64,000 nt of DNA from Burkholderiales bacterium (GTDB lineage Bacteria > Pseudomonadota > Gammaproteobacteria > Burkholderiales > Burkholderiaceae_C): the NCBI GenBank assembly GCA_003963115.1, contig RXJQ01000044.1:62001-126000 (forward strand), in the 5' to 3' direction. The position numbers and the translations under genes were made by a program. Of the stretch, positions 34,915 through 43,430 are shown one piece after another. Under the pieces are notes generated by a model. The model did not search any database. It was not told the DNA's origin and was given only the letters and a program-made list of their open reading frames with translations. Each line of letters begins with the position of its first letter. Positions within the stretch are counted from its first letter, which is position 1.

Positions 34915-36213
34915 TTACGCGTCCACACCTTCCTTCTTGAACAACTCGCGGAACACTGGGTAGATCTGCGAGGGATCGAGCACCTTGCGCATCGCGAAGT
35001 GCTTGTGCTGCTCCGCGAGAACGAGGTATTCGTCCCACAGGTTCTGCTCGGTCTGGGCCACCTGCACATAAGCGTAGTAACGCACCAGGGGCAGGATCTT
35101 CTCTTCGATGATCTCGCGGCAGCGGCTGGAGTCGTGGTGCCAGTTATCGCCGTCGGAGGCCTGGGCCACGTACAGGTTCCACTCGCTGGTCGGGTAACGG
35201 GCCTGGATGATCTCGTCGAGCAGCACCAGCGCGCTGGACACCACCGTGCCGCCGGTTTCGGTTGCGTGGAAGAACTCGTCTTCGGTCACTTCCTGGGCTT
35301 GCGTGTGGTGGCGGATGAAGACCAGCTCGATCTTGTCGTAATGCCGGGTCAGGAACAGGTACAGCAGGATGAAGAAGCGTTTGGACAGCTCCTTGCGCTG
35401 CTCGTCCATCGAGCCCGAGACGTCCATCACGCAGAACATCACGGCCTTGGTGGTGGGCACCGGCACCTTGATGCGGCTGCGGAAACGCAAGTCGATCGGG
35501 TCGAGGAAGGGGATGCCCCTCATGCGGCCATACAGGTGCTGCAGCTTGGCCTCGATCTCCTCGATCTCGGTGGCGTGCTTGTGCACGAGGGCATCGTCGC
35601 CGTCTTCCTGCTCGGCGCGCAATTGGGCCAGGCGCTCTTCAAGCTCCTGGATCTCGCGGCGTGAAGACGCGCCCAACGCAATCCGGCGGCCCAGCGCACC
35701 GCGCATGGAGCGCACCACGTGCAGGTTGTTGGGTGTGCCATCGCTGGAGAAACCCGCGCGGTGGCTCTTCCACTCAGGTACCTCAGCCAGGGCCGTGCGC
35801 ACCAGATTGGGCAAGGCCAGGTCCTCGAAGAAGACCTGCATGAACTCTTCCTTGCTCAAGGAAAAGACAAAGTCGTCTTCGCCTTCGCCGGAATCACTGG
35901 CCTGGCCAGAGCCACTGCCCTGCCCGCCACCGCCTTGCGGCTTCTCGATGCGGTCACCCTTGACATACTCGCGGTTGCCAGGGTGCACCACCTCGCGTAT
36001 GCCGCCTTCGCCGTGGCGGAACACAGGCTGGGACAAGTCCTTCTTGGGGATGGCGATGTCTTCGCCCTTTTCGATGTCGCGGATGCTGCGGCCATTGATG
36101 GCACGCTGCACCGCTTCTCGCACTTGGTCTTTGTATCGACGCAGGAAGCGCTCACGGTTGCCAACGGACTTGTTCTTGCCCGCCAGCCTTCGGTCAATGA
36201 TGTGTTGCCGCAT
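34915..36213 (-). CDS. yeaH: YeaH/YhbH family protein (DUF444)
   Basis: 432 residues. MRQHIIDRRLAGKNKSVGNR is the family start. A Gly/Ser-rich linker with GGGGQGSGSGQ is near residue 93. The von Willebrand A-like domain has the metal-site motif FCVMDVSGSMDEQRKELSKR. The family works with the PrkA kinase upstream, but its activity is not defined. 50 nt separate it from prkA. Confidence 0.95.
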   Translation of the reverse strand: MRQHIIDRRLAGKNKSVGNRERFLRRYKDQVREAVQRAINGRSIRDIEKGEDIAIPKKDLSQPVFRHGEGGIREVVHPGNREYVKGDRIEKPQGGGGQGSGSGQASDSGEGEDDFVFSLSKEEFMQVFFEDLALPNLVRTALAEVPEWKSHRAGFSSDGTPNNLHVVRSMRGALGRRIALGASSRREIQELEERLAQLRAEQEDGDDALVHKHATEIEEIEAKLQHLYGRMRGIPFLDPIDLRFRSRIKVPVPTTKAVMFCVMDVSGSMDEQRKELSKRFFILLYLFLTRHYDKIELVFIRHHTQAQEVTEDEFFHATETGGTVVSSALVLLDEIIQARYPTSEWNLYVAQASDGDNWHHDSSRCREIIEEKILPLVRYYAYVQVAQTEQNLWDEYLVLAEQHKHFAMRKVLDPSQIYPVFRELFKKEGVDA

Positions 36214-36263
36214 CCTGTGCTTCCATGTCTATCAAGCAGCCGAAGGCGCTCTGGGGAGGGTCA

Positions 36264-38186
36264 TCATGAACTCTTGCGCACCCGCAGATACCACTCGCAA
36301 AGCAAGCGAACTTGTTTGGCGGTGTAGCCCTTCTGAACCATGCGGTTGACGAAGTCTTCGTGCTTTTTGGCCTCGTCGGCGCTGGCCTTGGCGTTGAAGC
36401 TGATGACCGGCAGCAACTCTTCGGTGTTGCTGAACATCTTTTTCTCGATCACCGTGCGAAGCTTCTCGTAGCTGGTCCACAGAGGGTTCTTGCCACCGTT
36501 GTTGGCGCGGGCGCGCAGCACGAAGTTGACGATCTCGTTGCGGAAATCCTTCGGGTTGGCGATGCCGGCTGGCTTTTCGATCTTCTCCAGTTCGGCGTTC
36601 AGCGCACCACGGTCGAAGATCTCGCCGGTGTCGGTGTCGCGGTACTCCTGATCCTGGATCCAGTAGTCGGCGTAGGTGACATAGCGGTCGAAGATGTTCT
36701 GGCCGTACTCGGAGTAGCTTTCCAGATACGCGGTCTGGATCTCCTTGCCGATGAACTCGGCATAGCGCGGCGCCAGCATCTCCTTGATGTAGGCGATGTA
36801 CTTCTGCTCGGTCTCGGCGGGGAACTGCTCGCGCTCGATCTGCTGCTCCAGCACATACATCAGGTGCACCGGGTTGGCCGCAACCTCAGCCGGGTCGAAG
36901 TTGAAGACCTTGGAGATGATCTTGAAGGCAAAGCGCGTGGAGATGCCACTCATGCCCTCGTCCACACCGGCGTAGTCACGGTACTCCTGGATGGACTTGG
37001 CCTTCGGGTCGGTATCCTTGAGGCTCTCGCCGTCATAGACCTGCATCTTCGAGTAGATGCTGGAGTTCTCGGGCTCCTTCAAGCGTGTGAGGATGGCGAA
37101 CTGGCTCATCATCTTCAGCGTGCCAGGTGCGCAAGGCGCTTTCGACAGGGACGAACCCCGCACCAGCTTCTCGTAGATCTTGATCTCTTCCGAGACGCGC
37201 AGGCAGTACGGCACCTTGACGATGTAGATCCGGTCGAGGAAAGCCTCGTTGTTCTTGTTGTTGCGGAAGGCCTTCCATTCGCTTTCGTTGGAGTGGGCCA
37301 GCACGACACCATCGAAGGGAATGGCACCGAAACCTTCCGTGCCCTTGAAGTTGCCTTCCTGGGTGGCGGTCAGCAGAGGGTGCAGCACCTTGATGGGCGC
37401 CTTGAACATTTCGACGAATTCCAGCAGGCCCTGGTTGGCCAGGCACAGACCACCGGAGTAGCTGTAGGCGTCCGGGTCGTCCTGCGCGTAGGTCTCGAGT
37501 TTGCGGATGTCGACCTTGCCGACCAGCGAGCTGATGTCCTGGTTGTTTTCATCGCCTGGTTCAGTCTTGGCGATGCCAACCTGCTTGAGGATGCTCGGGT
37601 AGCGCTTGACGACCTTGAACTTGCGGATGTCGCCGCCGAATTCGTCCAGGCGCTTGACAGCCCAGGGGCTCAGGATGCGTTGCAGGTAACGGCGGGGAAT
37701 GCCGTATTCCTTTTCGAGGATGGGGCCGTCCTCGACCGGGTCGAACAGACCCAGGGGCGACTCATTGACCGGCGAGCCCTTGATGGCGTAGAAGGGGACT
37801 TTTTCGGCCAGTTGCTTGAGTCGTTCGGCGATGGACGACTTGCCGCCGCCCACAGGGCCCAGCAAATACAGGATCTGCTTCTTTTCTTCCAGGCCTTGCG
37901 CGGCGTGGCGGAAGTAGCTCACCACCTGCTCGATGGAGTCCTCCATGCCGAAGAACTCTTCGAAGGCCGGGTAGATCTTGATCACCTTGTTGGTGAAGAT
38001 CCGAGACAGGCGCGGGTCATTGCGCGTGTCGATCATCTGCGGTTCGCCTATGGCCTCCAGCATGCGCTCGGCAGCCGTGGCAAAAGCCGATTTGTCCTTC
38101 TTGCAGATCTCGAGGTATTCCTCGAGGGTGTATTCCTCTTCGCGCGTACGCTCGTATCGCGCTGCGAAGTTGCTGATCACGTCCAT
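36264..38186 (-). CDS. prkA: PrkA family serine protein kinase (YeaG)
   Basis: 640 residues. An AAA-type N-terminal domain has Walker A in YLLGPVGGGKSSIAERLKQL; RIFTNKVIKIYPAFEEFFGM and VLAHSNESEWKAFRNNKNNE are PrkA blocks, and a kinase-like C-terminal domain follows. In E. coli the kinase supports survival in nitrogen starvation, and its transcription there involves sigma-54/NtrC and sigma-S. Here a sigma-54-like element lies about 145 nt upstream, consistent with that. First gene of the prkA-yeaH-spoVR operon. Confidence 0.96.
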   Translation of the reverse strand: MDVISNFAARYERTREEEYTLEEYLEICKKDKSAFATAAERMLEAIGEPQMIDTRNDPRLSRIFTNKVIKIYPAFEEFFGMEDSIEQVVSYFRHAAQGLEEKKQILYLLGPVGGGKSSIAERLKQLAEKVPFYAIKGSPVNESPLGLFDPVEDGPILEKEYGIPRRYLQRILSPWAVKRLDEFGGDIRKFKVVKRYPSILKQVGIAKTEPGDENNQDISSLVGKVDIRKLETYAQDDPDAYSYSGGLCLANQGLLEFVEMFKAPIKVLHPLLTATQEGNFKGTEGFGAIPFDGVVLAHSNESEWKAFRNNKNNEAFLDRIYIVKVPYCLRVSEEIKIYEKLVRGSSLSKAPCAPGTLKMMSQFAILTRLKEPENSSIYSKMQVYDGESLKDTDPKAKSIQEYRDYAGVDEGMSGISTRFAFKIISKVFNFDPAEVAANPVHLMYVLEQQIEREQFPAETEQKYIAYIKEMLAPRYAEFIGKEIQTAYLESYSEYGQNIFDRYVTYADYWIQDQEYRDTDTGEIFDRGALNAELEKIEKPAGIANPKDFRNEIVNFVLRARANNGGKNPLWTSYEKLRTVIEKKMFSNTEELLPVISFNAKASADEAKKHEDFVNRMVQKGYTAKQVRLLCEWYLRVRKSS

Positions 38187-38329
38187 ACAGACCTCCGAAC
38201 CATCGACTTACGCCATCGATGCCCGTGATCTGCGCCGTAACCGCCTGGTGAACTTGGCGCGACCACACAAGCATCGCCTTCACACCAAAGATCGAGGAAA
38301 TCACCCAACTGGCAAGCCCGGATAAAGAA

Positions 38330-38344
38330 GCTGTTTCTGTGCCA
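38330..38344 (-). promoter_or_regulatory. Candidate sigma-54 promoter of the prkA operon
   Basis: On the minus strand TGGCACAGAAACAGC: a perfect TGGCAC -24 element with GG and GC exactly 10 nt apart, as required for sigma-54. The -12 box CAGC differs from TTGC at two positions. The start of transcription would be about 130 nt before prkA. Confidence 0.45.
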
Positions 38345-38446
38345 GATCAGTGACTTCGTTGTTGCCTATCTTGCACCTTTTTTGCCCCTTGCGTGCAGCA
38401 TGCGCACAACAAGGCACGCTTTCCCGATATTCCTGAGCTCATGGCG

Positions 38447-41029
38447 CTAGATATTGCTGCTGGCACGCACCTCTTCCATGCTGGTAATGCCTGAGAGGAC
38501 TTTCTCTATCCCGTCCTGACGCAGCGTGCGCATGCCTTCGTGCAATGCCTGATGCAGCAGGCTTTCCGCGTTAGCACCAGTCTGGATCATGCGGCGGATC
38601 TCACGGCTCACCACCATCAGTTCATGCAAGCCTGCCCGGCCTTTGTAGCCGGTCTGGTTGCACTGCGGGCAGCCTTTGCTGCTGTGCGTCATGAGCACCC
38701 CATCTCGGCCCAGACGCGGCATCCAGTCGGCCAGAATGGCTTCACGGGTTGGGCTCGCTTCGTGCTCGGGGAAGGCGTAGAGGTACTCCTTGAGCATGTC
38801 CTCGACATGCTGCTCGGACGCCGGCTCCGACACCCTGCAAGCGCTGCACAGGCGGCGCACCAGGCGCTGAGCCAGCACCACCAGCAGGGCATCGGCAAAG
38901 TTGAACGGGTCCATGCCCATGTCCAGCAGGCGCGTGACCGTCTCGGGTGCACTGTTGGTGTGCAGGGTAGACAACACCAGGTGGCCGGTCAAGGAGGCCT
39001 CGATGCCCATGTCCGCCGTTTCTTCATCGCGGATTTCGCCCACCATGATGACGTCCGGATCCGCACGCAGGAAGGCACGCAGCGCCTTGGCGAAGGTCCA
39101 GTCGATGCGGGGATTGATCTGCACCTGGCGCAGGCCAGGCTGAGTGATTTCGATGGGGTCTTCGGCCGTCCAGATCTTGCGCTCTGGCACGTTGATGAAG
39201 CTCAAGGCCGAGTGCAGGGTCGTGGTCTTGCCTGAGCCTGTCGGGCCCACGCACAGGATCATGCCATAGGGGCGCTCCAACGCCAGTTTCAAACGGCCGA
39301 GGTTGGTGTCGGCCAAACCGATCTTGTCCAACGGCAGCGGGCGCGCGGAACTCAGGATCCGCATCACCACGTCTTCCAGGCCATTGTTGGTCGGGATGGT
39401 GGCCACGCGCAGCTCCAGCCGGTACTGGGGCACGAAGCGCGCGAAATTGATCTTGCCGTCCTGGGGCTTGCGGCGCTCGGCAATGTCCAGGTCGCACATG
39501 ATCTTGATGCGGGCGATCATGGCGCTGCGGTAGTTGTGGGGCAGCTCCAGGTAGGGCACCAGCCCACCGTCCTTGCGGAAACGGATCTTGATCTTGTCGC
39601 GGCCCGGGTAGCTTTCGATGTGGATGTCGGAGACACCCTGGGTGTAGGCCTCGACGATCATGGTGTTGATCAGGCGCACCAGCGAGTTGTCGCTCTGCTC
39701 GATGGGGCGGTCTTCTTCCTGGAAGGCCTTGTTGTCCAGGCCCTCTTTCTCCAGATCTTCGACCAGCTTGCCCGAGTCCACCGACTCCAGGTCCAGCTCG
39801 GACGCATCGGAAAAAGCCGTGAACATCACCGAGGTGACGTCGGCACCCAGCTTGGCATAGGCATCGCGGATGGACCATTCGAGCTGGCTCTGGTTGGCCA
39901 GCACCGGCACGATCTTGCACTGGGTGACGAACTCCAGCTCCGAGAGAACCGTGCGCTTGCTGGGATCCTCCACCGCCACGATCAAGGCGCCCTCGTGCAG
40001 CAGCAGCGGCGCCACCATCAAGCGTGCGGCGATGTTGAAAGGCACTTTGTGCAGTGCGTCAGGGTCAGCCGGAAAGCGGTCCAGATCAACCAGCGGGTAG
40101 CCCATCTTGCGGGCCAGGGCGGCCAGCAGGTCCTGGCGCGAGACCATCCCCAAGCGCACCAGCAGCTCGCCCAGCGGCACCGTGCGATCGGTCTGCTGCT
40201 GCTTGAGGGCATCGTGCAGTTGCTCGTCGGTGATCAGGCCCAGCGCGATCAGGGCTTCGCCGATGCGCATCACCGGCATCCGGCTTTGGCGGTCGACGGC
40301 CTCGATCAACTGCTCAGGGGAGACCACTTTTTGCGTCAGGAGGATGTCGCCCAGGCGCTGGTTGCGCAGGTTGTTCTGCACCTCGACGGCTTGCGAGACC
40401 TGGTCCGCAGTCACGGCCTCGGCGTCGATGAGGGCCTGGCCGATCAGCGGGCCGATCTCCACGCCGGCGATGACTTCAGAAGGCACGAACAGGCGGTTGA
40501 CGGCGCCGTCTTCGTTGACAGGCGGAAAAAGAAAGAGGCCGAATTCGTTTTCGACATGGCCGATGGTGTCGCCTTCGAGCGTGCCGCCGGCCACCAGGTG
40601 AACGCGGTAGTCGGTGACGGGGCGCTCGGCCAGCACGCCGTCGCTGTGCTCGCTGAGGTCTTTCTGCTTGGCGGTCGGCTCGATCGCGCGGGTCAGCAAG
40701 ATCGTGCGGAACTGCTTGAAGCGCAGGGGCATGGTGGTGCGCGCCGGCGGCACCTGGATGTGGGCCACGCGTTCGGTGGGCACGAAGAAATTCAGGCGGC
40801 CCTGCATGACGCGACCATTGAGCCCCACGATCTGGCAGGGTTCGTGCTCCTGCTGCACACCGGCGGCCGGGTAAGTGGCAAACGGCGGCGTGGGCCAGCG
40901 GAAGGTCTGGCTGTCGAGTTCGCCGAACTGGTTGTCTGCAACGCCCTCCGCGCGGGCATCACCCTGCCGCCCATTGGGCGCCGGGGGGCCTTCGTCGCTG
41001 CGGGAGCCGAATTCGGATTTGTCAGACAT
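38447..41029 (-). CDS. Orphan GspE/PilB-type secretion ATPase with four MshEN-like repeats
   Basis: 860 residues from MSDKSEFGSRSDEGPPAPNG, with AAGGA 6 nt upstream. The first 190 residues are poorly known. Residues 195-287 hold four tandem 30-residue repeats, including RLGDILLTQKVVSPEQL and RIGEALIALGLITDEQL, which fit the cyclic-di-GMP-binding MshEN motif. The ATPase core has Walker A CVGPTGSGKTTTLHSAL, the Asp/His boxes (DPDVIMVGEIRDEETADMGI, LVLSTLHTNSAPE), and two CxxC pairs (LCSACR, CPQCNQ). This is a motor of type IV pilus or type II secretion. No pilin, PilC or secretin gene is near, so its machine lies elsewhere. Confidence 0.9.
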   Translation of the reverse strand: MSDKSEFGSRSDEGPPAPNGRQGDARAEGVADNQFGELDSQTFRWPTPPFATYPAAGVQQEHEPCQIVGLNGRVMQGRLNFFVPTERVAHIQVPPARTTMPLRFKQFRTILLTRAIEPTAKQKDLSEHSDGVLAERPVTDYRVHLVAGGTLEGDTIGHVENEFGLFLFPPVNEDGAVNRLFVPSEVIAGVEIGPLIGQALIDAEAVTADQVSQAVEVQNNLRNQRLGDILLTQKVVSPEQLIEAVDRQSRMPVMRIGEALIALGLITDEQLHDALKQQQTDRTVPLGELLVRLGMVSRQDLLAALARKMGYPLVDLDRFPADPDALHKVPFNIAARLMVAPLLLHEGALIVAVEDPSKRTVLSELEFVTQCKIVPVLANQSQLEWSIRDAYAKLGADVTSVMFTAFSDASELDLESVDSGKLVEDLEKEGLDNKAFQEEDRPIEQSDNSLVRLINTMIVEAYTQGVSDIHIESYPGRDKIKIRFRKDGGLVPYLELPHNYRSAMIARIKIMCDLDIAERRKPQDGKINFARFVPQYRLELRVATIPTNNGLEDVVMRILSSARPLPLDKIGLADTNLGRLKLALERPYGMILCVGPTGSGKTTTLHSALSFINVPERKIWTAEDPIEITQPGLRQVQINPRIDWTFAKALRAFLRADPDVIMVGEIRDEETADMGIEASLTGHLVLSTLHTNSAPETVTRLLDMGMDPFNFADALLVVLAQRLVRRLCSACRVSEPASEQHVEDMLKEYLYAFPEHEASPTREAILADWMPRLGRDGVLMTHSSKGCPQCNQTGYKGRAGLHELMVVSREIRRMIQTGANAESLLHQALHEGMRTLRQDGIEKVLSGITSMEEVRASSNI

Positions 41030-41215
41030 GTCGATCCTTGCGTCCGGGATGAGACACTGACACCCGGGGTTGGTTGCCATGCTATGAAACTGACCGCATG
41101 ATGATTGGGTCATAAAGCGGCCAAAATCACTCTATTGAGACCCGATCGACCTCAGATGCCCATTTCGTACCCAGTCTGGTGAAAGATTTGGCCGGCTGGC
41201 ACGACCAAGAACATG

Positions 41216-41232
41216 ACGCTCGACAAGAGCGT
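41216..41232 (+). other. Small hairpin in the bufferin leader
   Basis: ACGCTC-GACAA-GAGCGT, a perfect 6-bp stem with a 5-nt loop, 32 nt before the DUF2282 gene; TTTT follows after a short GC stretch. Too weak to call a terminator; it may modulate translation. Confidence 0.35.
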
Positions 41233-41264
41233 GCGTTTTCAACCTAATCTGCAAGGAAATCACC

Positions 41265-41567
41265 ATGAATCAACGTCAACTGCTGTCTTCTGCTCTCGCT
41301 TCCGTTCTGGCCCTGGGCCTGGCCCAAGCCGCCCATGCCGGCGACGAGATGTCGGCCAACAAGAACAAGGAAAAGTGCTTCGGCATCGTCAAGGCCGGCC
41401 AGAACAACTGCGCCAACCTGTCTGGCTCGCACTCCTGCGCCGGCGAATCCAAGGACGACAATTCGCCCGCCGAGTGGAAGCTGGTCGCCAAGGGCACCTG
41501 CGCGCAACTGGGCGGCCTGAATGCCGAGCAGGCCAAGGCGGCCCTGGCCAAGATCGCCAAGAAGTGA
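41265..41567 (+). CDS. bufA: Bufferin-type RiPP precursor (DUF2282, BufA-like)
   Basis: 100 residues. MNQRQLLSSALASVLALGLA with a cut after AHA is a Sec signal peptide. The mature core has four cysteines at 38, 49, 58 and 79 in EKCFGIVKAGQNNCA, SGSHSCAGESK and VAKGTCAQLGG, the DUF2282 pattern. DUF2282 proteins are the precursors of bufferins: periplasmic peptides whose cysteines are modified by a DUF692 (MNIO) enzyme and that bind copper in studied Caulobacter systems. Order precursor-MNIO-DUF2063 is intact, with 19 nt to the enzyme gene. AAGGA lies before the ATG. Metal and trigger here are not known. Confidence 0.9.
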   Translation: MNQRQLLSSALASVLALGLAQAAHAGDEMSANKNKEKCFGIVKAGQNNCANLSGSHSCAGESKDDNSPAEWKLVAKGTCAQLGGLNAEQAKAALAKIAKK

Positions 41568-41586
41568 TGCGGTTTGAGGACGTGCA

Positions 41587-42540
41587 GTGACGCTGCCGGG
41601 CTCGCCTCAGTCTCTGGTTGGCATCGGTCTGCGCCAGCCTCATGCGCAGGCCCTGCTGGCCCTGCGCCCTCCCCTGGGCTTCGTGGAGCTGCACTCCGAG
41701 AATTTTTTCGCCGATGGCGGTGCCAATCTGCAAGCGCTGGATGAGGTCCGGGCGCACTACCCGGTGAGCCTGCATGGCGTGGGGCTGTCGCTGGGGTCGG
41801 CCAGCGGGGTGGATGCCGCCCATCTGGACAAGCTGGCCCGGCTGGTGGTCCGCATCGACCCCGTGCGGGTGTCGGACCACGCCTGCTTCGCCCGGGTGGC
41901 CGCGCCCGGTTCGCCCCAGGCCGTGCACGCCAGTGATCTGCTGCCGCTGGCTTTCACGACTGCTTCGCAAGAGATCCTGGTGCGCAACATCCAGCAGGTG
42001 CAGGATCGCTTGCAGCGACCCATCCTCATCGAGAACCTGTCGGCCTACATGGCTTATGAGGACGACAGCATCCCCGAGGCGGAGTTCCTGGTCCAGACCT
42101 GCCGGCGCGCAGGCTGTCAGTTGCTGCTGGACCTCAACAACCTGGTGGTCAATGGTTTGAACCGGGCCCGGCGCGCCACCTGGCAAACCGCGCCAGGAAC
42201 GGAGCCCGATCGGGACCATGCCCTGGCGAAGGCGCGTGTCGAAGCCCTGGATTTTTTATGGAGCATCCCACCCAGCCTGGTCGGCGAGATCCACCTGGCC
42301 GGCTTTCGCTGGCCCGATCAGGCGGACAGGCTGGTGATCGATGACCACAGCCAGCGCGTCAGCCCCACCGTGTGGGACATCTACGAACAGGCTTTGACGC
42401 ACCTGGGCGAGATCCCGACCCTGATCGAATGGGATGTCGACCTGCCGCCGCTGGCCGTGCTGCTGGACGAAGCCCGGCTGGCCGCTCAGGCGATCACCCG
42501 CCAACGAGGTGGTGAGGCGGACTTCGAGGCGGACGAATGA
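41587..42540 (+). CDS. bufB: MNIO-family (DUF692) peptide-modifying enzyme, BufB-like
   Basis: 317 residues from a GTG start with GAGGA 6 nt upstream. A TIM-barrel enzyme of the multinuclear non-haem iron oxidase group. Likely metal ligands lie in FVELHSENFF, VSLHGVGLSLG, VSDHACFARV, LIENLSAYM, LLDLNNLVVNGLN, GEIHLAGFRW, IDDHSQRVS and LIEWDVDLP, all at conserved positions. Such enzymes oxidise cysteines in the precursor (to thiooxazole or related products in bufferins). The stop overlaps the next start (ATGA), so production of the partner is coupled. Confidence 0.94.
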   Translation: MTLPGSPQSLVGIGLRQPHAQALLALRPPLGFVELHSENFFADGGANLQALDEVRAHYPVSLHGVGLSLGSASGVDAAHLDKLARLVVRIDPVRVSDHACFARVAAPGSPQAVHASDLLPLAFTTASQEILVRNIQQVQDRLQRPILIENLSAYMAYEDDSIPEAEFLVQTCRRAGCQLLLDLNNLVVNGLNRARRATWQTAPGTEPDRDHALAKARVEALDFLWSIPPSLVGEIHLAGFRWPDQADRLVIDDHSQRVSPTVWDIYEQALTHLGEIPTLIEWDVDLPPLAVLLDEARLAAQAITRQRGGEADFEADE

Positions 42541-43418
42541 ACGCCGAAGCAGCCAGGATGGCCGCGCAGGCGCTGGCTTTCGAATCAGCGCGGCAGGACG
42601 CGGTGCTGGCTGCGCTGCGCGCCACCTTGCCGCCCGCCACGCCTTTGGACGCACAACAAGCCTGTTGGCCTGCCCTGACGCGAGCACGCCTGCGCACCGA
42701 CGCCAGCGGACTGAGGGCCTATCAGGTCAATGCCCGCGCCACGGCCCAGCGTGTGCTGCTCGACCACTTCCCAACCTTGGCTGCGATGCTGGGCAAGGAC
42801 GCGCTGCAAGCCTTGGCCGTGCAACTGTGGGACGCGCAGCCGCCCAGCAGCGGCGACCTGGGCGAATGGGGCGCAGCCCTGCCCGCCTTGCTGGCCCAGC
42901 ACCCCGATTTGCAAGCCTGGCCCTGGCTGGCCGACTGCGCCCGACTGGACTGGGCCCGCCACCAGTGCCTGCGCGCGGCCGATGCGGCGCTGGACGCCAA
43001 CAGCCTGCAACGCCTGGGGGATACGGCCCCTGAACAGCTTCAGTTGGTGCTGCAACCCTGCGTGCAAGTCGTGCACAGTGTCTGGCCTGTTGAGGCGCTG
43101 TGGGCGGCACACCAGTTGGAGCCGGCCCGGCAGGCGCAGGCTGCCAGCGAAGCACTGGCTCAGGTGAACGACAAGCAAGCGGTGGACGATGGGCAGACGG
43201 TGGTCGTCTGGCGACATCCATGGCAAGTGCAGATGAGCACGCTGGATGAGGACAGCGGCTGGTGGATGCGCGCCCTGGCCGATGCTCAGACAGAAGCCGC
43301 GCCGGCCTCCAACACCTCGCTGGCGACCCTGCTCGATCAGGCTCCGGCCGGTTTCGACTTCTCGGCCTGGCTGACCGCAGCCGTGGCGCAGGGCTGGCTG
43401 TGGCAGGTGCGCTGCTGA
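42537..43418 (+). CDS. bufC: DUF2063 partner protein, BufC-like
   Basis: 293 residues. The N-terminal domain reads LRAYQVNARATAQRVLLDHF, then PTLAAMLGKDALQALAVQLW, the DUF2063 (HvfC/BufC N-terminal) pattern seen directly after DUF692 genes. These proteins bind the precursor leader and deliver it to the MNIO enzyme. The C-terminal half is Ala/Gln-rich and less conserved. It ends 12 nt from the convergent tolA stop. No DoxX-type membrane protein or ECF sigma/anti-sigma pair, sometimes part of such loci, is present. Confidence 0.88.
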   Translation: MNAEAARMAAQALAFESARQDAVLAALRATLPPATPLDAQQACWPALTRARLRTDASGLRAYQVNARATAQRVLLDHFPTLAAMLGKDALQALAVQLWDAQPPSSGDLGEWGAALPALLAQHPDLQAWPWLADCARLDWARHQCLRAADAALDANSLQRLGDTAPEQLQLVLQPCVQVVHSVWPVEALWAAHQLEPARQAQAASEALAQVNDKQAVDDGQTVVVWRHPWQVQMSTLDEDSGWWMRALADAQTEAAPASNTSLATLLDQAPAGFDFSAWLTAAVAQGWLWQVRC

Positions 43419-43430
43419 CTCCGTCAGGGA

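Noticed and set aside
36312-38228. Open frame of 638 codons on the plus strand
   Set aside because: Antisense to prkA, whose protein has clear family motifs. The antisense translation has none.
41135-41140. TTGAGA as a -35 box for the bufferin operon
   Set aside because: No acceptable -10 hexamer lies 16-18 nt downstream.
41197-41203. TGGCACG before the bufferin operon, as a sigma-54 -24 box
   Set aside because: The bases 12 nt on are AA, not the required GC, so it fails the -12 rule.
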